Assembly (NCBI GenBank): GCA_963575745.1
Contig: CAUYUJ010011204.1
Coordinates: 1-24,226, forward strand
DNA: 24,226 bases
Reading direction: 5' to 3'
Origin: Prorocentrum cordatum
Taxonomy: Eukaryota > Sar > Dinophyceae > Prorocentrales > Prorocentraceae
Shown here: positions 16,697 through 24,226 of the stretch, one piece after another
How positions within the stretch are numbered: the stretch's first letter is position 1
How the letters are laid out: each line of letters begins with the position of its first letter
Notes under the pieces: generated by a model
What the model was told of the DNA's origin: nothing
Database searches by the model: none
Seen by the model: the letters and a program-made list of their open reading frames with translations, nothing else
Made by a program: the position numbers and the translations under genes

Positions 16697-16965
16697 CTAT
16701 TGGAGGATATAGACACCAAACATATATTATATATACGTGTGTATACCAATATTACTCGCAGTCACACTCAGAACGCCAATACTAATATCATGTATAACAA
16801 AACAAGAATGACACTGCTACAAAGAATAACACCAATACTGCCAAACTAATAACAGGTGTATATGGGCGAAGAATACAAATACTGTAAACAATCGAATCAA
16901 AGTGATAATACTACGAGTTTAAATACTGGTAGCACGATTAACAAAAACGAATGATACCCTCATGA
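16697..16965. other. AT-rich island, no gene recognised
   Basis: A sharp change to A/T-rich text with recurring AATACT, ACCAATA and AATACTG words, and a TATATTATATATA piece near 16722-16735. Stops are frequent in all frames. It stands out strongly from the GC-rich neighbours. Confidence 0.8.
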
Positions 16966-17926
16966 CTTCTACCACCTCCCTCCCCACCTCCCTCTCGCTG
17001 GAAAGAGGAGACAGGAGGAATCGACGTGGTGGTGGTGTACATTCTTTGGGCCCCCACCCCTGTCAGAACATGGAGCGGACCTCGCGGAAAACGAGGGCAA
17101 CGAGGGACGAGGAGGGGGACCGAAAGGCGAAGGGGCGGAACGATAGACGAAGCGGGGAGGAGCAGCTGGCGGCCTTGTCTTTCCCCTTTTTCTTCTCCTT
17201 CTCCTTCTCCTTCCGGCGACCTCGGCGTCCCCCGGGGATTCGGGCGCCGCCAGAGGAAGGGAGGGGGATGGGGGAGGCACAGGGGAGCGGGAGGAGAAAT
17301 AATAAATGGAGGAGGAGGAGGAGGAGGAGGAGGAGCTGGGCCGGGCCCCCCGCTGCTTCGCAGGACGCGCAAGCAACACGTGGTTCTTCAGAGAGCCACA
17401 AGCGACACGTATTCCAGGGCCCCCCTTCCGACGCGGCTGGGCCGTGCTCCTCGTGGCAGCAGGCACCGACAACATGAGGTTCTTGAAGCGGTCAGGGGCA
17501 CTAGGAACGGCGATCGAAAGGAACCGGATCGGCGGAAAAATCAGCAACCGAGGCGAGAGAGATCGAATCGGCGAAAAATCGACAGGCCAAGGAGGCCTTC
17601 GGATGGAACCGGGAATCGGAATCGATGGACATCGAAATCGAATCGAGTCAGAACTTTCGAAACGAGCCCCCGCTTTGGCAGCACGCACCAATGACATTGG
17701 TATTTTTTGGGGGGGGGAGGAGGAGGAGGAGGAAAGCTGAGGGGAATGAACGCGCGACGAGAGCCGGCCGCAGTGCAGAGATGAAGGCAAAAACCTGCAA
17801 TAGCCCCGGACTCGGGCAGAGGGGGGACAGTACCAAGGGCCTCCTTCACCAGGGCGGCCGCCAGCTGCTCAGCAGCATAAAACGAAGAGCACGTTTTTCT
17901 CTGCCAGGGCCAGGGGGCGACGGTGG
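16966..17926. other. GC-rich spacer with purine tracts, no gene recognised
   Basis: A CTTCTCCTTC tract lies at 17185-17212 and GGAGGAGGAGG at 17305-17335. A stretch of repeated ATCG words (GATCG, AATCGA, AATCGG) occupies about 17505-17650, and a G-run followed by AGGAGGAGG lies at 17705-17735. A minus frame of 273 codons covers 16969-17790. It is Ser/Pro/Arg-rich, shadows these tracts, and plus frames are open over the same span. I do not call a gene. Confidence 0.5.
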
Positions 17927-18000
17927 ATGGGCGGGCTGCGGTGGACGGGCGGTGGATGGCGGGTGGTGGTGGTTGGGTGGGCGGGTGGTGGTGGTGTTTT
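17927..18000. repeat. GGTGGATGG minisatellite, first block
   Basis: GGTGGATGGGCGGGCTGCGG near 17930, then GGCGGTGGATGGCG and GGTGGTGGTGG. The opening block of about 42 bp is repeated almost exactly near 18665-18707. Confidence 0.85.
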
Positions 18001-18190
18001 TTGCTGTGGAGAGACGAGAGGGAGACAGCGCCCAAACCGAACCACTGACCACATCTGGAAGCTGGCCAGCATGCCTGTGACAGGACCGTTCTCGCCCTGA
18101 ATCCTATCTGGAAGGATGCCGATCGTGGCGGGTGGTGGGTGGTGGATCGTTGGGCAGTGGTCGCTTGTAGACAGGCGAAAGGGTTACTCT
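18001..18190. other. Spacer with weak GGTGG repeats
   Basis: It holds GGCGGGTGGTGGGTGGTGG near 18127-18145. No gene was recognised. Confidence 0.5.
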
Positions 18191-18365
18191 GGGTTTCTTA
18201 ATAAGCGTGGAGGGGTCCCCCCCCCGACGGGGGTCAACCTCGCCTCGTCGTCGCGCCGCGACGGGGGTCGGAGCGCCTTCGGCGCGCGGTGGCTGCCCTC
18301 GACGGGGGTCGATGTGGGGCTGTCGGCGGGGGTGACGCCCCCCAGACGCTTATTAAGAAACTCGG
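18191..18365. mobile_element. Candidate MITE-like element with perfect 15-bp terminal inverted repeats
   Basis: TTTCTTAATAAGCGT at 18194-18208 is the exact reverse complement of ACGCTTATTAAGAAA at 18346-18360. The arms continue imperfectly into G/C-runs on the inside. The interior holds three exact copies of GACGGGGGTC (18226-18235, 18260-18269, 18301-18310) and a fourth variant near 18326. There is no transposase or coding frame. Clear target-site duplications were not seen. A non-autonomous DNA element, or an introner-like repeat, would fit. Confidence 0.65.
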
Positions 18366-18930
18366 GGTACCATATTTGGACAATGGGGGTAGATGTGGCC
18401 GACTTCGCGGGCGACCTCGTGGCCGGGCGGTGGATGCGCAATGGCGGGTGGTGATGGTGGACGGGTTGACGGCTGTGAATGGGCAGCGGGCGGCGAATGG
18501 TGGGAGCGGGAGCGGATTGCTTGAATGGCGAAGGATGGGCGGTCGGTGATTGGGCTGGTGCTGGTGGATATGGGCTGGCGGCGGCGCATGAGTGGCGCGC
18601 AATCGTGGATGTGCGGTTGGCGGTGGATGAGCGGGCGTTGTTGCATTGGCGGTGATTTGGAGCGCGGTGGTGGATGGGCGGGCTGCGGTTGATGGGCGGT
18701 GGATGGCGCGCGGCGGCGGATGGGTGGCTGGCGGTGGATGGTGGGAATTTTGGCGGCCGTGGATAGTGGACTGGCGACTGTTCCCGGAAGTATTTAAGTC
18801 ACGCGGCAAGTTTATGCTACATTCGCGGGGGAATTCTTTGCCGAAGACTCGCATCGGCGGATGGGTCGTGGATGGGCGGATGGTGGTGGATGGGCAGCGG
18901 TGGATGATGGATGGGTAGGCGGTGGCGGAT
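18366..18930. repeat. GGTGGATGGGCGG minisatellite, second block
   Basis: Degenerate GGTGGATGG, GGGCGGTGG and GGCGGCGG words dominate 18430-18560 and 18640-18755, and return at 18858-18920. The piece at about 18665-18707 nearly duplicates 17930-17971. A more ordinary stretch at about 18770-18850 breaks the array. Confidence 0.8.
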
Positions 18931-19144
18931 TGCTTGAGTGCCGCGTCGTGCCGTGCCCCCATGCCGCGCCGTGCCAGAATCCTGGGATCCCGAAAAAAAA
19001 CATGTCGTGCCGTGCCCGCACGCAAGGCCGTGCCGTGCTTGTCGTGCCGCTCCGCCGAAACGGTGCCGTACAGTTCCCGTGAAGTGCGTCGCTTTCCACC
19101 CACGATGTGCCTTACAGCACTGCTGTTTAGGGTCTCTCTACTGG
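18931..19144. repeat. CGTGCCGTGCC short repeat cluster, then spacer
   Basis: GTCGTGCCGTGCC occurs near 18948 and 19004, with related CGCCGTGCC, GGCCGTGCCGTGC and TCGTGCCGC copies up to about 19050. The rest is unremarkable. Confidence 0.7.
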
Positions 19145-19500
19145 TGTCATGGGATTATGGGTTCGCCTTCGGAATGCTACCTCAGCGACCCAAGGCAATC
19201 TAAGGGGATAGTGGGTTTGCCTTTGAGAATTCATTTGGGAATGGTTAGCTTGCTTATGAGTGGTACCGCTATCCCTTACAAAAGCCTTACGGGATAGTGG
19301 GTTCGCCTTTGCAGTGCGAACACTACCCCCTAAGAACATCGTACGTAGTAGTGGGTTTGCCGTTTGCCCTTTGAGTGATACCACTATCCCTTCAGAACGT
19401 TTTCGGGGATAATAGGTTTGCCTGTCGAGTGATACCACTACACCCTAAGAAGCTTATTAAGGATAGTGGTCTCTCTTTGGAGTGCGACCACTACCTCCTA
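19145..19500. repeat. 54-58 bp tandem hairpin repeat, about six copies
   Basis: The marker GGGATAGTGGGTTTGCC or a variant starts near 19151, 19204, 19291, 19347, 19405 and 19460. In the better copies GGGATAGTGG pairs with CCACTATCCC across a loop of about 18 bases holding GTTTGCCTTTGAGTGATA, so each unit can fold into a stem-loop. One copy between 19240 and 19290 is rearranged. The family reappears at 23325-23510. Confidence 0.85.
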
Positions 19501-19609
19501 GGAATTTATTTTGGGGCTTGCCCTGTTTACCAAACAGCTTGCTGAACGGTATTAGAAGCTGGTCTAGCCGAGGGACGCCAAAGAAGCGACATCCTCAAAC
19601 ATTGTATGG
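19501..19609. other. Junction between hairpin repeat and satellite
   Basis: About 110 bases of apparently unique sequence. No gene was recognised. Confidence 0.5.
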
Positions 19610-20772
19610 TCCAGGACATTTCGCTTGAGATATCCTCACAACTCTCGCTTTCGAATTGGCTGGGATTGGGCGTGCCTGCGACATCCTCGAAGATCGGAGC
19701 TCCGAGATGCCGCGCGAGAGGCGATCCAGCGCGTTTCGCCAGAGACATCCTAACAGTTCTGAGCTCCGAGATGCTGCGCGCGAGGTGGTCCGGCGCGTTT
19801 CGATTCAGACATCTTTGCAATTCTATGCTCCGAGATGTTGCGCGAAAGGTGGTCTGGCACGTTTCGCCTGAAACATCCTCAAAACTCCGGGATCCGAGGT
19901 GCCGCCAGCGAAGTGGTCCAGTGCATTTCGCCTGAGACTCTCTTGCAATTCTATGCTCCGAGATGTTGCGCGAGAGGTGGTCTGGCACGCGTCGCCCGAA
20001 ACATCCTCACAACTCTAGGATGCCGCCAGCGAGGTGGTCCTGTGCGCTTCGCCTGAGACATCCTTGCAATTCTATGCTCCGACACGTTGCGCGAGAGGTG
20101 GTCTGGAACGTTTAGCTTGAGACATCCTCACAACTCTGGGACTCGAGATATCGCGCGCGATGTGGTCCGGCACGCTTCGCTTGAGACATCCTGGAAACTC
20201 TGAGCTCCAAGACGCCGCGCGAGGTGGCTCAGCGCGTTGCGGCTAGAACATCCTCGAAACTCCAAGCTCCGAGATGCCGCACGCGAGGTGGTCTGGCGTG
20301 CTTCGCCTGGGACATCTGCGTGACTCTGGGCTCCGAGATGCCGCGCGAAAGGTGGTCCAGCGTGTTTCGCTTGAGACATCCTCGCAACTCTGAGCTCCGC
20401 GCTGCCGCGCGCGAGGTGGTCCAGGCGTTTCGCCTGAGACATCCGCACAATTCATGGTTCCAAGACGCCGCGCGCGGGGTGGTTTCGCCTGAGACATCTT
20501 CGCAACTCTGGTCTCCGAGATGTTGCGCGCGAGGTCGTCCAGCCCGTTTCGCCACAGACATTCTCGCGATTCTCGGCCTCGAGACGCCGCGCGAGGGGTA
20601 GTCTGGCCCGTTTCGACACAGACATCCTTACAACTCTGGGCTCTGAGAAGATGTGCGCGAGGTGGTCCGGCGCGTTTCGCCTGAGACATCCTCGCAAATC
20701 TGACCTCCGAGATGCTGCGCGCGAGGTGATCCGGCGCGTTTCGCCTGAGACATCCTCGCAACTATGGGCTCC

Positions 20773-20838
20773 GAGAGGGAGGAGGGGTCAGACCCAAACG
20801 AATTGTGCTCTGGGAGAAAGTCTGGGCGCCGCATGGTC
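20773..20838. repeat. Satellite insert 1 (short form)
   Basis: It holds GAGGGAGGAGGGGTCAGACC then CAAACGAA, TGTGCTCTGGGAG and GGGCGCCGCATGG. It interrupts the satellite just after GGGCTCCGAG and lacks the middle part of the longer inserts. Confidence 0.8.
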
Positions 20839-21100
20839 CATCCTCGCATGCCGCGCGAGAGGTGGCCTGGCGCGTTTCGTCTGGGACATCCTCGCAACTC
20901 CGAGCTCCGAGATGCCGCGCGCGAGGTGGTCCGGCCAGTTTCGCCTGGAACATCCTCGCGACTCTGGGCTCCGAGATGCTGCGCGCGAGGTGGTCTGGCA
21001 CGTTTCGCCTGAGACATCCTCGCAACTCTGGGCTCCGAGATGCTGCGCGCGAGGTGGTCTGGCACTTTTCGTCTGAGACATCCTCACAACTATGGGCTCC

Positions 21101-21210
21101 AAGAGGGAGGAAAGAAGAGGGAGGAGGGGCCAGACCCAAACGAACCACTTGATTACACTTCTGCTGTCTCATTGTGTTCTGGGAGGTGTCTCGGTCGGTG
21201 CCGCCTGGTT
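21101..21210. repeat. Satellite insert 2
   Basis: AAGAGGGAGG, GGAGGGGCCAGACCCAAACG, AACCACTTGATTACA, CTTCTGCTGTC and TTGTGTTCTGGGAGG. It enters after GGGCTCC, the same phase as insert 1. Confidence 0.85.
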
Positions 21211-21294
21211 CGTCCTCACAACTCTGAGCTCCCAGATGTCGCGCGCGAGGCTGTCCAGCTCGTTTCGCCTGAGACATCCTCGCAAATCTGGGCT

Positions 21295-21385
21295 GCGAGA
21301 TGCTCTGCGCGAGGTGGTCCAGCCAGCCTCGCCTGAGAAATCCTCAAGTCTGGGCTCCGAGATGCTGCGTGCGAGGTGGTCTGGC
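21295..21385. repeat. Identical 91-bp segment, copy 1 (partner 21969-22059)
   Basis: Every base from GCGAGATGCTCTGCGCGAGG to GCGAGGTGGTCTGGC is the same as at 21969-22059. Both share the unusual CCAGCCTCGCCTGAGAAATC and a shortened CTCAAGTCTGG. Confidence 0.9.
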
Positions 21386-21679
21386 GCGTTTCGCCTGAGA
21401 CATCCTCGCGCAACTATGGGCCCCGAGATGCCACGCCAGAGGTGGTCTGGTAGTTTCGCCTGAAACACTATCGCAACTCTGGGCTCCGAGATGCCGCGCG
21501 CGTGGTGGTCCGGCCCGTTTCGCCGCAGAGATATTTGCAACTCTGGGCTCCAAGACGTCGCGCGAGAGGTGGTCTGATTCGTTTCGCCTGAGACATCCTC
21601 GCAACTCTGGTCTCCGAGATGCTGCGCGCGAGGTGGTCTGGTGCATTTCGCCTGAGACATCCTCGAAACCCTCGGCTCC

Positions 21680-21760
21680 CGGAGAGAGGAGGAAAGAGGA
21701 GGGGCCAGACCCAAACGAACCACTTGATTCCATTTCTGTTGTCGGGTTGTGCTCTGACGC
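21680..21760. repeat. Satellite insert 3
   Basis: GGAGAGAGGAGGAAAGAGG, GGGGCCAGACCCAAACGAAC, CACTTGATTCCATTTCTG and TTGTGCTCTGA. It enters after CGGCTCC, the same phase again. Confidence 0.85.
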
Positions 21761-21968
21761 GTCCTCGCAACTCTGAACTCCAGATGCTGCGCGCGAAATG
21801 GTCCACCCCGTCTCGCCAGAGACATCCTCGCAAGTCTGGGCTCCGAGATGCCGCGCGAGAGGTGGTCCGTCCCGTTGCGCATGAGACATCCTCGCAACTC
21901 TGGGCTCCGAGAACATGTGCGCGAGGTGGTGCGGCCGCCCGTTTCTCTTGAGATATCCTCGCAAGTCG

Positions 21969-22059
21969 GCGAGATGCTCTGCGCGAGGTGGTCCAGCCAG
22001 CCTCGCCTGAGAAATCCTCAAGTCTGGGCTCCGAGATGCTGCGTGCGAGGTGGTCTGGC
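21969..22059. repeat. Identical 91-bp segment, copy 2 (partner 21295-21385)
   Basis: Exact partner at an offset of 674 bases. The offset spans one insert, so a block of the array has been duplicated recently. Confidence 0.9.
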
Positions 22060-22095
22060 CTCTTTGGCCTGAGACATCCTCACAGCTATGGGCTC

Positions 22096-22200
22096 TGGAG
22101 GCAGGAGAGAGGCGGGGTCAGACCAAAACGAACAATTGGATCATGCTTCTGTTGCCGATCTTAGCTTTGGGAAGGGGCTGGGCGCCCATGGCCCGAGGGG
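22096..22200. repeat. Satellite insert 4 at the array end
   Basis: GGAGGCAGGAGAGAGG, GGGGTCAGACCAAAACGAAC, TTCTGTTGCC, CTTTGGGAAGG and GGGCGCCCATGG. It follows GGGCTCT and closes the array. Confidence 0.8.
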
Positions 22201-22429
22201 GGAGGCCGCTAGCACTGACGCGCGAAAGCGATTCCTTTTTGTACATTTGAAAAGTTTCCCAGGGGGGGGGGGGCTATAATTAGGGTGGGGGCACATGATT
22301 AGGGGGGGGGTGCATGATAGGTTTTCTAGGGGGGAGGGTGGGGTGGGGGGGGGGGGGCATGATTAGGCTGGGGGAGGGGGAATGAGTGAGCAAATCGTGC
22401 AGGTGCTTCGAGCGAGGGCGCCGTGAGCA
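22201..22429. repeat. G-run cluster with GCATGATTAGG repeats
   Basis: Runs of 8 to 13 G lie at 22263-22274, near 22302-22310 and at 22346-22357. Between them CTATAATTAGGG, CACATGATTAGGG, TGCATGATAGG and GCATGATTAGG recur every 30 to 50 bases. The many G-runs on one strand could form quadruplexes. Confidence 0.8.
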
Positions 22430-23290
22430 GGAGGGAGGCAGGAGAGAAAGGGAGGAGGAGACAGGAGTAATTCCAGAGGGGGGCGGGGCCAGGCCCTAAC
22501 TGCTTGTTCGAGGGCATCCTTGGCGAGGGTGCCTCCTGAAGGCGGCATCGAGAGTGCGAAAGCATCCCTGGCATGCCAGAGGAAGCGGAGAAGAGAAGAG
22601 GAGGGACGAGGAGGAGAAGGAGAACATTACAGGGCTTGAGGAGAGACGCGAGGGGGAGAGGAGGAGGAGGAGGAGGAGGAGAAGGAGAGTAGGAGGAGGA
22701 GGAGGAGGAGGAGGAGGAGGAGGAGGAGGGGAGGGAGGAGAGAGGCGAGAAGGAGGAGGAGGAGGAAAATTGCGAGGAGGAGGAGGAGAGGGATGAGGAG
22801 GAACAGTAGCAGAAGGAGGAAGAGGAACACTGCGAAGAGGAGGAGGAGGAGGAGGAGGAGGAGGAGAACGCGGAACACGAGGAAGAGTACGAGGAATGCA
22901 AGGAGGAGCATGGCGAGCAGGAGGAGGAGCAGGAGGAGGAACAAGAAAAGGAAGAGTGCGATGAGGAGATAGAACATGAGGAGGGAAACGTCGAGGAGGA
23001 ATAACACCAGAAGGATTATAGGATCCGTGTGAGGAGGGGGCGAAAAAGTGAAATGAGGAGGTATAGGAGGAAAAGGAGAGGGGAAGACCAGGAGGATCGG
23101 ATGAGGAGGATGACGAGGAGGAGGAGAGGGAGGAAGAGAGGAGGGGGATGATGAGGAGAAGGTGTAGTGGAATGGGGAGGCCGAGGGCGAGGAGAATGAC
23201 GTGGATGCGGAGGAGGAGGAGGAGGAGGAAGAGGAGGACGACGACGACGACGATGACGAAGAGCTCGACTACTACGCCGAAGGCGCAGGC
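22430..23290. repeat. Polypurine GAG/GGA-rich tract, about 0.85 kb
   Basis: Almost all purines on the plus strand, mainly GAGGAG and AGGAGG, with occasional single pyrimidines. A GACGACGACGAC stretch lies near 23237-23256. Frames are open on both strands for hundreds of codons (Glu/Arg/Gly or Ser/Leu/Pro/Phe) because such text has few stops. No gene is called. Confidence 0.9.
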
Positions 23291-23324
23291 AGATCGGGCA
23301 GATTGGATACTAGACTCCAGCCAT

Positions 23325-23510
23325 AATGAGTGGTACACAGCACTATGCGTTTGCCACTGGAGTGATATCATGTTACCCTATGAAGCTCTGAGAGGACAGA
23401 GGGTTTGCCTGGAGAGGGTCACAATCCAACTGGCAAGTATAATCGGATGGTGCGTTTGCATTCGGAGTGCCACCATTATTCCATAATTAAGAGGCTCTGA
23501 GGGGATATGT
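23325..23510. repeat. Diverged copies of the 54-58 bp hairpin repeat
   Basis: TGCGTTTGCCACTGGAGTGA near 23346, AGGGTTTGCCTGGAGAGGG near 23400 and TGCGTTTGCATTCGGAGTGC near 23451 match the loop part of the 19145-19500 unit at a spacing of 52 to 54. TTAAGAGGCTCTGAGGGGAT near 23487-23506 matches its tail. The stem arms are mostly lost here. Confidence 0.7.
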
Positions 23511-23724
23511 CAGGGGAAGTACCATTTCCTTGGACTTTGCAAATCGCCCTGGGGCTGTTCTGGGACTTGAACGACCGTGGAACAGGACTTGACAGGGACT
23601 GCGGGACTTGATCTCGCCGCATTTCTTATGGACTAGTCTGGGTTTACCCTAAATCGAAACACATAATAATAACCGTAGCCCAGGGTACAAGCAAGTCCCA
23701 TCCCGCCCCAGCAGCGAGTCTGCG
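23511..23724. other. Apparently unique sequence, no gene recognised
   Basis: GGGACTTGA-like words recur near 23562, 23586 and 23603 (TGGGACTTGA, AGGACTTGA, CGGGACTTGA). Otherwise unremarkable. Confidence 0.5.
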
Positions 23725-23910
23725 CTACGAGTCTAAGGATGGATGGGGGGACTCATCATCATGGTCATGAATGAATTCGCGCCGCTGCCAGCCCAGCGCG
23801 ACGTAGCTGCTGTAGGAGATCCAGTAGCCGCATATCGCTGCAGGCCGGTGGAAGTGGAAACGTCTGGCGAAGGAAATTACGTTTATGTCGGCGTCATTTG
23901 CAGGTGACAC
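23725..23910 (-). other. Short unrecognised open frame
   Basis: A 61-codon minus frame begins at a Met near 23910 and ends at 23725. It contains an aromatic segment, Gly-Tyr-Trp-Ile-Ser-Tyr-Ser-Ser-Tyr, and ends Asp/His-rich. It is not repetitive and has more balanced composition than most frames in the window, so it could be an exon piece. I recognise no family and see no splice evidence. Confidence 0.2.
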
Positions 23911-23994
23911 TGCGGAGACTCAGATTTCTGCCCAGAGTGTGCCGACTTTTTCAGTAGTAGCAACGCACAAAATGAAAATTCACACAATACAAAT

Positions 23995-24219
23995 TCACGG
24001 CCATCGGAAACCTATGGCATCCACAATTCCAACAAAGTCTGCGACTTGCCCTGCGTGTTCAATTTGTTCGAAACCACCCGGCAACTGATAGCCATGCCCA
24101 GTACAGAGCTCGCAAATGCCGAGATGCGATGATCGCACTCTGATGTGCCTTTCCGTTATTCTGCCCTGCCGCACGACTTCAGTCTCTGGTTTCTGTATGC
24201 CTGTCATGACGAGGGCCAC
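23995..24219 (-). other. Unrecognised open frame near the window edge
   Basis: A 74-codon minus frame from a Met near 24219 holds Cys-Glu-Leu-Cys-Thr-Gly-His-Gly-Tyr and Phe-Glu-Gln-Ile-Glu-His-Ala. The plus strand is open over 23885-24088, ending with Cys-Pro-Ala-Cys-Ser-Ile-Cys. Which strand, if either, is coding cannot be decided here. The frame may continue beyond the window. No family was recognised. Confidence 0.2.
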
Positions 24220-24226
24220 TGTTACC

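Larger units (their letters stand above)
19610..22090. repeat. 64-bp satellite array, roughly 34 copies
   Basis: The unit runs GCCTGAGACATCCTCGCAAC, then TCTGGGCTCCGAGATGC, then a GCGCGCGAGGTGGTC(C/T)GG segment, then CGCGTTTC. Successive unit starts lie 63 to 65 bases apart, for example 20947, 21011 and 21075. Because 64 is not a multiple of 3 the translated text cycles through the three frames. Each long frame is just the same peptide series in rotation, open on both strands. This argues for a non-coding satellite. Between 19800 and 20110 copies alternate in two types, with TTGCAATTCTATGCTCCGA at 19815, 19943 and 20064, giving a dimer of about 125 bp. Confidence 0.9.

Noticed and set aside
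16969-17790. 273-codon minus frame
   Set aside because: Ser/Pro/Arg-rich text over purine and ATCG-word tracts with overlapping plus frames; no domain or start context.
20243-21897. Minus and plus frames of 100 to 240 codons in the 64-bp satellite
   Set aside because: The unit length is not a multiple of three, so the same peptide series rotates through frames on both strands.
19145-22090. CRISPR-like array of regularly spaced repeats
   Set aside because: Units are contiguous tandem repeats without unique spacers, and there are no cas genes or prokaryotic features.
22496-23371. 291-codon minus frame rich in Ser, Leu and Pro that looks membrane-like
   Set aside because: It is the complement of a polypurine tract; the hydrophobic look follows from poly-CTC content.
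23670-23690. CCGTAGCC reminiscent of the spliced-leader 5' end
   Set aside because: The match stops after eight bases; the ATTTTGGCTCAAG part is absent.

Overview
This window looks like nuclear DNA from a repeat-rich eukaryote, most plausibly a dinoflagellate (an inference). The reasons are the GC-rich background, long tri- and tetranucleotide microsatellites, several families of minisatellites and hairpin repeats, and degraded RCC1-like tandem repeats. There is no operon structure, Shine-Dalgarno spacing, tRNA, rRNA, CRISPR array or phage module. I did not find one intact protein-coding gene that I would defend. Most long open frames are by-products of GC-rich repeats: they are open on both strands and translate to low-complexity peptides.

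Layout. 1-3230 holds a diverged duplication of about 0.6 kb (700-1290 and 2430-3010, offset about 1.7 kb). It includes copies of a TCGTCGCGCGCGC-bearing repeat, a poly(A) run, a poly(C) run, and a degenerate 14-bp tandem array. 3985-5060 (minus strand) carries about seven RCC1-like repeats broken by frameshifts and stops, so it reads as a pseudogene. 5270-8745 is a large GGCC/CTTGGG-rich composite array. Nine related 33-38 bp palindromes recur in and just before it, followed by 0.6 kb of tetranucleotide microsatellite (8748-9338). 9676-11642 (minus) contains broken frames that may be a decayed retroelement. 12096-12550 is an 82-90 bp tandem repeat.

12936-16222 mixes GTCGCC, TCC and GTC microsatellites with two copies of a foldback element in opposite orientation (13300-13391, 14776-14892) and an inverted fragment of the GGCC-rich array (15765-16015). 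An AT-rich island follows at 16700-16965. 17927-18930 is GGTGGATGG minisatellite containing a small element with perfect 15-bp terminal inverted repeats (about 18191-18365). 19145-19500 is a 54-58 bp hairpin repeat, and diverged members of the same family reappear at 23325-23510. Between them lies a 64-bp satellite of roughly 34 copies (19610-22090), punctuated four times by a related insert at the same phase. G-runs (22258-22375) and a polypurine GAG-rich tract of about 0.85 kb (22430-23290) follow. The last 0.7 kb is apparently unique sequence with short unrecognised frames.

How the parts relate: nothing suggests cooperating genes. The common theme is repeated amplification of short units that can form hairpins, in several unrelated families. 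The strongest candidates for something undescribed are the palindrome-punctuated array, the satellite with phase-locked inserts flanked by one hairpin-repeat family, and the two foldback or MITE-like elements.
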